A stretch of DNA of 23,028 nucleotides. Origin: an uncultured Clostridia bacterium (GTDB lineage Bacteria; Bacillota; Clostridia; Christensenellales; Aristaeellaceae). Both the position numbers and the translations under genes were made by a program. Below are positions 15,768-23,028 of this stretch, one piece after another; position 1 is the stretch's first letter; every line of letters begins with the position of its first letter. The notes under the pieces are model-generated. The model saw only the letters and a program-made list of their open reading frames with translations, did no database searches and was not told the DNA's origin. The DNA is taken from the NCBI GenBank assembly GCA_934643825.1, contig CAKUCW010000040.1, forward strand, positions 1-23,028, in the 5' to 3' direction.

Positions 15768-16553
15768 ATGAAAGCCAATTATCATACCCATACATCCCGA
15801 TGCGGACACGCCAGCGGAACGGATGAACAATACGTCCGCGCCGCCATCGGGCAGGGGTTTGAAGAGCTGGGTTTTTCCGACCATGTGCCGTGGCCGTACG
15901 AGGACGGGTTTTCCCATCCCGGCGTGCGCATGAACGTATCGCAGCTGGGGGAATATCTGAGCAGCGTTCGCGCTCTGGCGCGACGCTATCGGGATCAGAT
16001 TCACATCCTTACGGGATTTGAGTGCGAGTATTTTCCGGCGTACATGAACTGGCTGGAGGATATGGCGGCGGAAAACAAGCTGGATTATCTCATTCTGGGC
16101 AACCATTACGAAGACAACGACGAATACGGCATGTATTTCGGCGCATCGCGCACGGCGGATCAGCTCAGCCGCTATGTCAAGAGCGCGGAAAAGGGCATGA
16201 GGACGGGGCTGTTTGCGTATTTGGCGCATCCGGATCTGTTCATGCGCAGCTATAAGCCGTTTGACGAAAACTGCCGGGCGGCGGCGCGGGATCTTTGTCG
16301 GCTGTGCCGGGAGTTGGATATGCCGATGGAATACAATGTGCATGACCGGTTCATTTCCGGCATCACGCACAGAAAGAGCTATCCCGATCCGGAGTTCTTT
16401 GAAATCGTGCGGCAGGAGGGCGTCCGCGTGCTGATTGGGCTGGATGCGCACGAGCCGCAGGAGCTGTCCGACCCGACCCAGTGGAACCGCGCCATGCGCG
16501 AGCTGGAGCCGTTCGGCGGGCTGCACATGGATCGTCTGACGCTGAACCAGTGA
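15768..16553 (+). CDS. PHP-domain phosphatase, histidinol-phosphatase-like (HisK type)
   Basis: A 261-residue PHP-superfamily metal-dependent phosphoesterase. Visible metal-site motifs are YHTHTSRCGH (H6, H8, H14), GFSDHVPW (D38, H39), GFECEYFP, LGNHY, YLAHPDLF and a final GLDAHEPQ. This order matches the L-histidinol-phosphate phosphatase HisK group, which completes the penultimate step of histidine synthesis; other PHP enzymes share the motifs, and no his gene is nearby, so the substrate is not certain. GGAGGGG (15755-15761), inside the end of the kinase-like gene, lies 6 nt before the ATG, so the two are translated as a pair. It is the last gene of the run that begins at 10426. Confidence 0.88.
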   Translation: MKANYHTHTSRCGHASGTDEQYVRAAIGQGFEELGFSDHVPWPYEDGFSHPGVRMNVSQLGEYLSSVRALARRYRDQIHILTGFECEYFPAYMNWLEDMAAENKLDYLILGNHYEDNDEYGMYFGASRTADQLSRYVKSAEKGMRTGLFAYLAHPDLFMRSYKPFDENCRAAARDLCRLCRELDMPMEYNVHDRFISGITHRKSYPDPEFFEIVRQEGVRVLIGLDAHEPQELSDPTQWNRAMRELEPFGGLHMDRLTLNQ

Positions 16554-16571
16554 CCCGATCCATAAAACGGG

Positions 16572-16600
16572 TTGACAATCTTTTTGACCTGCCGTATGCT
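16572..16600 (+). promoter_or_regulatory. Predicted promoter of the zinc-ribbon membrane protein gene
   Basis: Exact TTGACA (16572-16577), a 17-bp spacer and TATGCT (16595-16600), ending about 50 bp before the ATG. Confidence 0.72.
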
Positions 16601-16651
16601 TAACCGGTGGGGTTTTTCATGAAGAACAATCATACCGGGAGGTTTTGAAAT

Positions 16652-17065
16652 ATGGGTTTCTTTGATAAAATTCGTGCGGCGGTTTCCCGCTTTATGAGCG
16701 GACGTTACGGCTCGGATCAGCTCAATCTGACGCTGATCATCGGTGCGCTGATTGTGACGACGATCGGTTCGCTGTCCGGCGTGTATTTTCTGACGCTGGC
16801 GGCAGATGCGCTGCTGATTCTGGCGATTTTCCGCATGTTCAGCAAGAATCGCTATGCGCGTGCGCATGAGAATCAGGTCTATCTGGAAAAGACGATGAAG
16901 GCTCGCCGCGTGGTGACGGAATGGGTTAACCGGGTGAAGAACAGCAAGAAGTACCACTACTACACCTGCCCGAAATGCAGGCAGCGCCTGCGCGTACCGC
17001 GGGGCGTCGGAAACATCACCATCACCTGCAAAAATTGCGGCACAAAATTCGATAAGAAAGCGTAA
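16652..17065 (+). CDS. Small membrane protein with C-terminal zinc ribbon
   Basis: A 137-residue protein. Residues about 24-60 hold two close hydrophobic segments (LTLIIGALIVTTIGSLSGVY and FLTLAADALLILAIF). A basic linker follows, then a treble-clef or zinc-ribbon pair CPKC (C106, C109) and CKNC (C126, C129). The ribbon would face the cytoplasm if the basic linker follows the positive-inside rule. The function is unknown; such proteins may bind zinc or interact with RNA or other membrane proteins. GGGAGG lies 8-9 nt before the ATG. It has its own promoter and a strong terminator, so it is a single-gene unit. Confidence 0.85.
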   Translation: MGFFDKIRAAVSRFMSGRYGSDQLNLTLIIGALIVTTIGSLSGVYFLTLAADALLILAIFRMFSKNRYARAHENQVYLEKTMKARRVVTEWVNRVKNSKKYHYYTCPKCRQRLRVPRGVGNITITCKNCGTKFDKKA

Positions 17066-17074
17066 ACTGCCAAA

Positions 17075-17116
17075 GGGGGCTGTCAGGGAACTGCATACCT
17101 GACAGCTCTCTTTTTT
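17075..17116 (+). terminator. Rho-independent terminator after the zinc-ribbon gene
   Basis: Stem GGGGGCTGTCAGG (17075-17087) pairs with CCTGACAGCTCTC (17098-17110), with a 10-nt loop and six T at 17111-17116. The top of the stem, GGGGCTGTCA, is the same 10-mer that begins MITE copy 2. Confidence 0.92.
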
Positions 17117-17476
17117 CGCTTTGCGGTGATGGCTCGCTTATGGGAAGAATAGAACCGGGCTATGCGCAAAGCGACCGTCAGGTTTCGCTTCGCTTCCTGA
17201 CTGCTTTTTCTTCTGGGCTTTGCGATGGGGGAACGATGGGGGATTTCATCCCCCAAGCCCCCTGCCTGGGGACCAGATCCGGGAAACTCGCATAGGGGCG
17301 CTGTCCTCTGCCTGCGGCAGACGCGCCCGCTTCGCGAACGCGCAAGCGCTCCTTGCGATTTCCGATTTCCGTCACGCTGAATCCCGCACAGCGGGCGCGT
17401 GACTTCAATCCCCGGACCCATCTTCGCTTCGCGCTTATGGCTCGTTTTTGATCCGGGAAAGATATGAACGGAAAAT
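17117..17476. other. Hairpin-rich non-coding stretch
   Basis: No convincing gene is seen in about 360 bp. A second terminator-like hairpin, GTCAGG (17177-17182) with CCTGAC (17196-17201), is followed by TGCTTTTTC and uses the same stem core as the terminator just upstream. GGGGGAT-TTC-ATCCCCC lies near 17238-17254 and is followed by AAGCCCCCTGCCTGGGG. GCCTGCGGC and CGCACAGCGGGCGCG hairpins follow. The texture resembles intergenic repeat debris. A promoter for the gene at 17488 is not obvious. Confidence 0.5.
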
Positions 17477-17487
17477 GGAGGCATGCT

Positions 17488-18903
17488 ATGAAAGGACTAT
17501 TTTCAAGACGCAATGCGCGGATTCTGGCTGTGATGCTGATTATGCTGGGCATAGCAAGCGCGTACTGGCTGAGCAGAGGGCAGAAGGCGATGACGGTGAA
17601 CCTGCCCGCGATGCAGCAAAGCGCCGAGCGGGACAGCCTATCCGTCACGGCGCAGGCGACGGAGGACATGCGCACGCTGAAGGGCGACATGCACTTGACG
17701 ACGACGAACCGGACGGGCGAGGATTGGACGGAGCTGGTCTTCCACCTATATGCAAACGGCATTCGGGAAGGAAGCATGGTCGTATCCGGCGTGACCATCG
17801 ACGGGAACGCGGTGTCGTTTGCAACGGATGCGGATGATTCGTCCGTGCTTCGCGTGCAGCATGCGCTTAAAAGCGGCGACATGGCGGACATTTCCCTTCA
17901 TTTTGCGCTGACCATTCCGCGAGGGGAGAGCGAAATCGCCCGGACGGACGACAGTGCGCTGCTCATCGGTGCGCTTCCGATGCCGGCGATGTGGGAAAAC
18001 GGCGCATGGAGGACGGATGCTTACGATGCGCTTGCCGAAACGAGCTACGCACAGCCGGTCGATATCCAGATGGCATTGACCGTTCCGGAAAAGGTCAAAG
18101 CCGCGTTTGGCGGCGCGTGGACGAATGAACAGCGCAACGGCGACGGAACGAAGACGCTGACGATGCAGCTCGAAGGCGCACGCGACATCTCCCTTGCCAT
18201 GCGCACGGAAGGAAGCATGCGGCAGGCGATGAGCGGCGATATCCTCGTGACCGCGCTGGCTGAAAACAGCCGCACGGCGGCGCGGCTTCTGGAGGCGGCA
18301 TGCAAGGCGCTGGAAGCGGTGGAGGGCGTCGGGCTGGCGTATCCCTTCCCGTCGCTGACGGTCGTTCAGGCGCAGACGGGGCATGAGGACGGCGTCATCG
18401 GCTCGGCGCTTCTGGCGGTGGACGGCACGAAGAAGGGCGACGCGCTCTTGCGGCAGCTGACGCGGCTCTGTGCGCGGCAGATTTTCGGCGTGCAGGTAGA
18501 AAACGATCCGTGGAACGCGCCGTGGCTGAGCCAGACGCTTGCCTCCTGCGTGGAGCTGCTCACCTATCGCAGCCGCGAGGGCAACACGGCGTATGAAAAG
18601 CGTTTTTACGGCGAGGTGGAGATTGCCCAGCGCCTGACCCGTCCGCACGGCGTGACCGTCGGCGCATCGACCGAGCATTTCGGCGATGACAGCGAGATGA
18701 CGCAGGTTCTGCGCGATCAGGGCGCGGCGAGTCTGATGGGGATCGACACGGCGGTCGGCGGCGAAGCGTTTATCCGCGCTCTGCAAATCTACGCGGAGGA
18801 GAACGCGGGCGGCACGGGAAGCCTTGAAAAGCTGGAGCGTGCGCTCATGCAGGCGACCGGAAGCGCGTGGGACGGCTATTTGTCGGACATGCTCACCTTT
18901 TGA
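17488..18903 (+). CDS. M1-peptidase-like membrane-anchored protein with zinc site lost
   Basis: About 471 residues with one N-terminal membrane anchor (ARILAVMLIMLGIASAYWL), the rest outside the cell. The part near residues 60-150 (GDMHLTTTNRTGEDWTELVF and HLYANG) matches the N-terminal beta domain of M1 aminopeptidase-like proteins. The expected HELAHQWFG site aligns with RLCARQIFG (326-334) and the downstream third ligand in WLNEGFASYVE with WLSQTLASCVE. Both zinc His are Arg (326, 330), the catalytic Glu is L327 and the third ligand Glu is Q349; the x18 spacing is intact. The GAMEN region reads GVIGSA. It is thus a likely non-catalytic homologue. I chose ATG 17488 because GGAGG lies 6 nt before it, rather than ATG 17464. 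It overlaps the convergent YkvI-like gene by 28 bp. Confidence 0.72.
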   Translation: MKGLFSRRNARILAVMLIMLGIASAYWLSRGQKAMTVNLPAMQQSAERDSLSVTAQATEDMRTLKGDMHLTTTNRTGEDWTELVFHLYANGIREGSMVVSGVTIDGNAVSFATDADDSSVLRVQHALKSGDMADISLHFALTIPRGESEIARTDDSALLIGALPMPAMWENGAWRTDAYDALAETSYAQPVDIQMALTVPEKVKAAFGGAWTNEQRNGDGTKTLTMQLEGARDISLAMRTEGSMRQAMSGDILVTALAENSRTAARLLEAACKALEAVEGVGLAYPFPSLTVVQAQTGHEDGVIGSALLAVDGTKKGDALLRQLTRLCARQIFGVQVENDPWNAPWLSQTLASCVELLTYRSREGNTAYEKRFYGEVEIAQRLTRPHGVTVGASTEHFGDDSEMTQVLRDQGAASLMGIDTAVGGEAFIRALQIYAEENAGGTGSLEKLERALMQATGSAWDGYLSDMLTF

Positions 18904-19901
18904 TGCAGGGGAAGACAGAGCAGGAGCAGCAGGGCGGCGCAGACTGCGCCGAGGATCGGATAAGCGCTTTGAACGATGCGCCCGAAGCCCAGACGCGCAA
19001 ACAGCAGGCTGAACAGGCAGGCAAGCCCCAGCCGCAGAGCGCGTCGCCCCGCGGGCAGGAGCAGCCGAACGGAGGCGCAGAGCGTGGCGCACAGCGTTGA
19101 AAGCGCGGCGGCATACAGGCACAGCGCGATAAGCCGATAACCGCCCGCGCCGAGAGAGCGGCTGAGCCAGACAAAGGGAAGCGGCTGGAGAAGGATGGAC
19201 TGCATATGGCGGCGGCAGACGGAAACGCCGAGCATCAGCATCGCGCCGAAGAGCAGGCAGAACAGGGCGACGCTTCGCTTCTGCTTTTCACGGGAGAGCG
19301 AGAGCAGCATCGGCAGTTCTCCGGCGAGCATGGCGGCGTTCAGCGCACCGTATAGCACGCCGTCCGTCAGCGCACGCAGGGGCGAATCCGGCGGGAGAAT
19401 CGGCTCGAAGCACGCCTCGCCGACCGGCAGGCGAAGCAGGCTGAGCAGCAGAAACGGGAGCAGGGCGCAGAGCGCCGCGCCGACGAGCGCCAGCCCGTGC
19501 AGATCCGACGCGGAGAGGACGAGCGCCAGCGCGAGCGTCACGCCCATGCCGAGCGCATAGGCATGGCGCAGGGGCAGCGTCAGGGCGAACAGCTCCGCAC
19601 AGGCGGAGAGCATCGCGCCGCCCGTCATGGCGCAGAGCAGCACGAAAAGCGCCGAACAGAGCGCGGCAAAGCGCTTTCCCCAGCGCAGGCGGCAGAGCGC
19701 GGGCAGGGAGGAAACGCCGCCGTGCGCCATCTGCGAACAGAGCCTGAGAAACAGCGCGGCGAGGGCTGTCAGGGCGCCGAGTATGGCGATGCCGGAAGCC
19801 CAGCCGTGGCAGGCGAAGAAGCGGACGATTTCCCTGCCGGAGGCAAAGCCCGCGCCGACAACGCCGCTCAAAAGCGCCAACGCGCACAAGAGGATATCCA
19901 T
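18876..19901 (-). CDS. YkvI-family membrane protein (APC-superfamily-like transporter)
   Basis: A 341-residue integral membrane protein with about ten hydrophobic segments. The N-terminal VVGAGFASGREIVRFFACHG is the hallmark of YkvI-type proteins, which belong to the amino-acid/polyamine/organocation transporter fold and are common in spore-forming Firmicutes. The substrate is unknown. A conserved-looking loop, LYGALNAAMLAGELPMLLSL, lies near the middle. GGAGGG lies 5 nt before the ATG. The coding end overlaps the end of the convergent M1-like gene by 28 bp. The GC content and use of Cys, Leu and Ala are high, giving many spurious frames on both strands. Confidence 0.88.
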   Translation of the reverse strand: MDILLCALALLSGVVGAGFASGREIVRFFACHGWASGIAILGALTALAALFLRLCSQMAHGGVSSLPALCRLRWGKRFAALCSALFVLLCAMTGGAMLSACAELFALTLPLRHAYALGMGVTLALALVLSASDLHGLALVGAALCALLPFLLLSLLRLPVGEACFEPILPPDSPLRALTDGVLYGALNAAMLAGELPMLLSLSREKQKRSVALFCLLFGAMLMLGVSVCRRHMQSILLQPLPFVWLSRSLGAGGYRLIALCLYAAALSTLCATLCASVRLLLPAGRRALRLGLACLFSLLFARLGFGRIVQSAYPILGAVCAALLLLLCLPLHQKVSMSDK

Positions 19902-19992
19902 ACCGTCCCTCCTCGATCAAATAAACTCCTGTCAAGGCATATGAACAGCCGGCGAAAAAAAGAAGAAACTTTCTTTTTTGAATGAATCGATG

Positions 19993-19998
19993 TATAAT
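19993..19998 (+). promoter_or_regulatory. Probable -10 box of the alr gene set
   Basis: TATAAT preceded by TG lies about 80 bp before alr. The -35 region is T-rich (TTTCTT around 19970) and poor, so the promoter may need an activator or be weak. Otherwise 19902-20078 holds only the leader regions of the two divergent genes. Confidence 0.5.
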
Positions 19999-20078
19999 AG
20001 GGTCATGCTTTGCGGGCTTCGGGTTACGCTGAACTATCGCCCAAACGATATGACGAATAAAAGAAAGCAGGCGCATTT

Positions 20079-21191
20079 ATGCAGCGGTATACAATTTGTG
20101 AAATTGATCTTGCGGCGATCCGGCATAATGTCGGCGTGATGAAAGCGCATATCGCGGGCGGGGCGAAGTTTCTCGCCGTCGTGAAGGCGGATGCCTATGG
20201 GCATGGCGCGGTTCCCGTCGCGAAGGCGGCGCTGGAGGCGGGGGCGGATATGCTCGCCGTCGCCATCCCGGAAGAGGGCATCGCGCTGCGGCATGCAGGC
20301 ATCACGGCGCCGATCCTCGTGCTGGGCGGCATTGAGGAGGCGGCTGCACGCGATGTTGTGCAAAACGGGCTGACGCAGGTGGTCTTTGATGAGGCGCGGA
20401 TTCGTGCGCTGGCGCAGGCAGGGCAGGCGCTTGGCGAAACGGCAAAGGTGCATCTGAAGCTGGATACGGGCATGAACCGCATCGGCGTGCGCACGGAGGA
20501 CGAGGTCAAGGCGCTGGTGAGGCTGATCGACAGCCTGCCGGGGATTGAGCTGACCGGGTGCTTTACGCATATGGCGACGGCGGACGAGGCGGACGCGACG
20601 GGAACGCTGGCGCAGATTGCGCGGTTTGAAGCGCTGTGCGCCGCGATTGCGTCCGTGCATCCGCAGAAGATCATCCGCCATGCAGCCAATACCGCCAGCA
20701 TCTTCCGCTATCCGCAGGCGCATGCGGACATGGTGCGCGGCGGCATCGCGCTGTACGGCTATCCGCCCGTGCCGGAGGCGACGGGGCTGATGCCGGCGAT
20801 GCGCTGGGTGACGCGTGGCGTATTCGTCAAGACCATTCAGCCGGGCGACCGGGTGAGCTATGGCGGCATGTTTGAAGCCGAGCGCCCGACGGTTGTGATG
20901 ACCCTTCCGGTCGGCTATGCGGACGGTTATCGCAGGGGCATATCCGGAAAGGGATGCGTCCTCGTCCGCGGAAAGCGTGCGCCGGTCATCGGGCGCGTGT
21001 GCATGGATCAGGTGATGGTCGATGTGACGGACATTCCCGGCGCACAGGCGGGCGACGAGGTCGTGCTGCTCGGGCGGCAGGGGGAGGAGTGCATCGACGC
21101 GGACGAAATGGCGTCGTGGCTGGATACCATCAGCTATGAGGTGCTTTGTTCGCCGTCCGCACGCGTGCCGCGTGTGTATAGGCACGAATGA
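20079..21191 (+). CDS. alr: Alanine racemase
   Basis: PLP-dependent enzyme that interconverts L- and D-alanine to supply D-alanine for peptidoglycan. Fold type III features are clear: VVKADAYGHG carries the PLP lysine K36, LKLDTGMNRIGV and CFTHMATAD follow, then HAANTAS, VRGGIALYGYPP and SYGGMF with the catalytic Tyr Y261, and RVCMDQVMVDVT and LPVGYADGYRR. At 370 residues it is full length. The ribosome site is weak (AGCAGG before a 9-nt gap). The stop overlaps the next ATG as ATGA, so the folate gene depends on its translation. Confidence 0.97.
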   Translation: MQRYTICEIDLAAIRHNVGVMKAHIAGGAKFLAVVKADAYGHGAVPVAKAALEAGADMLAVAIPEEGIALRHAGITAPILVLGGIEEAAARDVVQNGLTQVVFDEARIRALAQAGQALGETAKVHLKLDTGMNRIGVRTEDEVKALVRLIDSLPGIELTGCFTHMATADEADATGTLAQIARFEALCAAIASVHPQKIIRHAANTASIFRYPQAHADMVRGGIALYGYPPVPEATGLMPAMRWVTRGVFVKTIQPGDRVSYGGMFEAERPTVVMTLPVGYADGYRRGISGKGCVLVRGKRAPVIGRVCMDQVMVDVTDIPGAQAGDEVVLLGRQGEECIDADEMASWLDTISYEVLCSPSARVPRVYRHE

Positions 21192-21775
21192 GCGGCGGGG
21201 AAAAGGCGGAGATCCGTCGGCAGATGTGCAGCATACGACGCGCCCTGAGCGGGGAAGAGCAGAAGCGTGCCGCCGACGGGGTTTATGCGCAGATCATGCG
21301 CATGGAAAGCTATCGCTCGGCGCGGACGGTCATGGCATATGCCGCCGTGCGGGGCGAACTCTCGCTGGAGCGGGTGATGGAGGATATTCGCGCCTCCGGA
21401 CGTCGGCTTGCGCTTCCGCGATGCGGGGAAAGCGGCGGGATGGACGCCTGCCTCGTGACGGAGCGGCGTCAGCTCAGGCAGGGCGCATATGGCATTTGGG
21501 AACCCGATGAGAGCTGCCCGCTCGTACCGCCGGAAGAGATCGACCTGATGCTCATCCCCGGCACGGCGTTTGACCGCGCTGGCGGGCGCATCGGTCAGGG
21601 CGGCGGATACTACGACCGATACATCATTAAAACACGCGCTGTCCGCGTCGGCATATGTCACGGATTTGCACTGGTGAACCGTATTCCGACAGAAAAGCAC
21701 GACGTGCGGATGGACGCCGTCGTTACACCGGAGGAAACCTTGGTTTTCAGACTGAAGGAGAACGAACATGAATAA
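21188..21775 (+). CDS. 5-formyltetrahydrofolate cyclo-ligase
   Basis: ATP-dependent enzyme that converts 5-formyl-THF to 5,10-methenyl-THF and so returns a stored folate to the one-carbon pool. The family signature IPGTAFDRAGGRIGQGGGYY lies at residues 123-142, then DR. EIRRQMCSIRRALS at the start matches the usual basic N-terminal helix. The length, 195 residues, is normal. The ATG overlaps the alr stop by 4 bp and the following gene overlaps its end by 8 bp, so the three form a coupled set. The gene is also known as fau, ygfA or MTHFS. Confidence 0.95.
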   Translation: MSGGEKAEIRRQMCSIRRALSGEEQKRAADGVYAQIMRMESYRSARTVMAYAAVRGELSLERVMEDIRASGRRLALPRCGESGGMDACLVTERRQLRQGAYGIWEPDESCPLVPPEEIDLMLIPGTAFDRAGGRIGQGGGYYDRYIIKTRAVRVGICHGFALVNRIPTEKHDVRMDAVVTPEETLVFRLKENEHE

Positions 21776-22604
21776 GAAAAAGACGGCGAAGCCCGTGCGA
21801 CGCGCCAAGCATTGGAGCTTGAGCTGCGTACTCCCGATGGCGGGAAAGATGCTGGCGATTCTGGCGGCGGTCATCGTGATGGGGCTGATGTTCAGCGCAC
21901 TGCACGCGATTGGTTCCGTGGTACTGCGCGATCTCATTACGCTCGCGATTGCGGCGGGCGTGCTGCTGATGTGTTACAGCGAGGGCTTGACACGCGGCGT
22001 GAACGATGTGGACGCCAGCCATGCCGCCGACCTGCTTGAAAAAGAGGGCAAGACGCCGGAAAAGCGCGAGGAAGCGGCTTGCTGGCATCCGATGAAGGCG
22101 GTTGCGGCGTGCCTGATCGTGTTCGGCATCCCGCTGGCGCTCGCCGTTTATCTCGCCGTGACGGCTCAGCCGTATACCTATTCGCTTCAGGATCTGCCGC
22201 TGTGGCTGACGGAAACGTATGGGGCGCGGGAGGACGTGATGGCGCCGCTGGCGGCTTACGCGCAGACGGTGTCGCTGAACGCGAAGGATATCATTCGCCT
22301 GATCGTGCGCCTGACGGAACTGATCTATACCAATCTGTTCCCCGACCCGCAGACAATGGCGCAGCTGATCGATCAGCTTTCCCCGCTGATGGTGCTGACC
22401 TATCCGCTGGCGTGCATCATCGGCTACCTGCGTGCGCCTGCCGCGTGGCGTAAGCAGCAGAGCATGCAGCGCAAAGCCAAGAAGGCGGCTGTCCGCAAGG
22501 CGCAGAAGAAGAGCATGGTGGATGAGCTGCTGGGCAGCGGCGGAGAAGTACACTACGGTCAGCGCCCGCAGAATGAAACGCATAAGAAAAAAGAGCTGAT
22601 CTGA
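21768..22604 (+). CDS. Membrane protein of unknown function
   Basis: A 278-residue protein with about four hydrophobic segments: near residues 22-46 (MLAILAAVIVMGLMFSAL), 52-70, 112-135 (AVAACLIVFGIPLALAVYL) and 205-222 (PLMVLTYPLACIIGYL). The N-terminus is basic (MNKKKTAKPVRRAKH) and the last 55 residues are a charged tail rich in Lys, Gln and Arg, both of which would be inside the cell. AAGGAG lies 8 nt before the ATG, and the start overlaps the folate gene by 8 bp. I do not recognise the family. Coupling to alr hints at an envelope-related role, but that is inference. Confidence 0.8.
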   Translation: MNKKKTAKPVRRAKHWSLSCVLPMAGKMLAILAAVIVMGLMFSALHAIGSVVLRDLITLAIAAGVLLMCYSEGLTRGVNDVDASHAADLLEKEGKTPEKREEAACWHPMKAVAACLIVFGIPLALAVYLAVTAQPYTYSLQDLPLWLTETYGAREDVMAPLAAYAQTVSLNAKDIIRLIVRLTELIYTNLFPDPQTMAQLIDQLSPLMVLTYPLACIIGYLRAPAAWRKQQSMQRKAKKAAVRKAQKKSMVDELLGSGGEVHYGQRPQNETHKKKELI

Positions 22605-22623
22605 GCGCGTTTTTCCTGCGCGG

Positions 22624-22652
22624 TTGAAATCATACTGTGCATCTGATATAAT
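22624..22652 (+). promoter_or_regulatory. Predicted near-consensus promoter facing the right edge
   Basis: TTGAAA (22624-22629), exactly 17 bp, TATAAT (22647-22652). It starts 20 bp after the last gene's stop and points into the tandem hairpin repeats. No open reading frame with a good ribosome site follows within the window. Confidence 0.75.
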
Positions 22653-22692
22653 GAAATGTGGAAAATGCCGGACTGACAATTTGCGTTTTCCG

Positions 22693-23000
22693 GCGCTTTA
22701 AAGCAGCTCAAAAGGCTTCACATCCGCTGTCGCAAAGCGACAGCATAGCGGAAGGTGCAGGGAAGGCATAAACCCACCGGAAGTCGGTTGTGCCTTCAAA
22801 CGTTCAATAGCGCTTTAAAGCAGCTCAAAAGGCTTAGCTTCGCATCCGCTGTCGCAAAGCAGCAGAACGGCGGAAGGGCAGAGAAGACATCAACCTATCG
22901 AGAGTCGGTTGTGCCCGCAGACGTTCAATAGCGCTTTTAAGCAACTGAAAAGACTTCGCATCCGCTGTCGCAAAGCGACAGCATAGCGGAAGGTGCAGGG
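22693..23000. repeat. Three tandem copies of a 117-121 bp hairpin repeat
   Basis: Units begin with GCGCTTT(T)AA-GCA at 22693, 22810 and 22931, giving periods of 117 and 121 bp; the third diverges after GCAGGGAA near 23002. Each unit has CCGCTGTCGC-AAA-GCGACAGC or a decayed form and a second stem ending TCGGTTGTGCC, then ACGTTCAATA at the join. The middle copy differs most (AGCAGAACGGC in place of GCGACAGCATAGCGG). Nothing in the unit looks coding. Confidence 0.88.
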
Positions 23001-23015
23001 AACTCAGTTCCCTGC
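22995..23015. repeat. Perfect inverted repeat at the end of the tandem array
   Basis: GCAGGGAACT and AGTTCCCTGC are exact reverse complements around a single C. It replaces the usual continuation of the third tandem unit and runs into CGGGGTTTGGGGC at the window edge. Confidence 0.7.
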
Positions 23016-23028
23016 CGGGGTTTGGGGC

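Noticed and set aside
14916..16526. A 536-codon minus-strand open frame
   Set aside because: It spans the complement of two recognised genes (kinase-like and PHP) and has no motif.
17178..17891. A 237-codon minus-strand open frame crossing the non-coding stretch
   Set aside because: Half lies antisense to the M1-like gene and the rest in hairpin repeats; no motif or ribosome site.

Overview
This window looks like chromosomal DNA of an anaerobic, low-oxygen Firmicute of the Clostridia type. I infer this from the GC-rich codons with clear AGGAGG-like ribosome sites, a YkvI-type membrane protein, a DUF1858 redox-disulfide protein, an NrdD-like small protein, a lone alpha-mannosidase, and a type I-E CRISPR array with the GTGATCC repeat end that is common in Gram-positives. 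No rRNA, tRNA or transposase gene was seen.

Region 1 (1-1945) is the distal end of a type I-E-like CRISPR array: 31 intact repeats plus a decayed terminal repeat, on a 61-bp period. Leader and cas genes must lie to the left, outside the window. Region 2 (2017-8468) reads rightward: a promoter and a GH38 alpha-mannosidase, then two secreted proteins of unknown role, one with an SH3b domain. Each half ends in a copy of a 172-199 bp MITE-like inverted-repeat element. Region 3 (8484-10373) is leftward: a DUF1858 protein, a small protein resembling the glycyl-radical end of class III ribonucleotide reductase, and tryptophanyl-tRNA synthetase, each with its own promoter.

Region 4 (10426-16553) starts at a consensus promoter divergent from trpS. 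It is a tightly packed run: a GT-C-like membrane protein, a GT2-GtrA fusion, a CPBP membrane protease, rlmH, an amino-acid-kinase-family protein and a PHP phosphatase. Region 5 (16572-17116) is a separately promoted zinc-ribbon membrane protein with a strong terminator, followed by about 370 bp of hairpin-rich non-coding DNA. Region 6 (17488-19901) is a convergent pair: an M1-peptidase-like protein that has lost every zinc-site residue, and a YkvI-type transporter-like protein. Region 7 (19993-22604) is a translationally coupled set: alanine racemase, 5-formyltetrahydrofolate cyclo-ligase and a membrane protein. Region 8 (22624-23028) has a near-consensus promoter firing into three tandem copies of a 117-121 bp hairpin repeat with no recognisable gene.

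The observations I rate highest are the zinc-site-dead M1 homologue with exact spacing kept, the promoter-plus-tandem-hairpin region at the right edge, the paired MITE-like elements that appear to supply terminators, the stand-alone NrdD-like glycyl-radical motif protein, and the CRISPR repeat variants that fall almost entirely in the hairpin loop.
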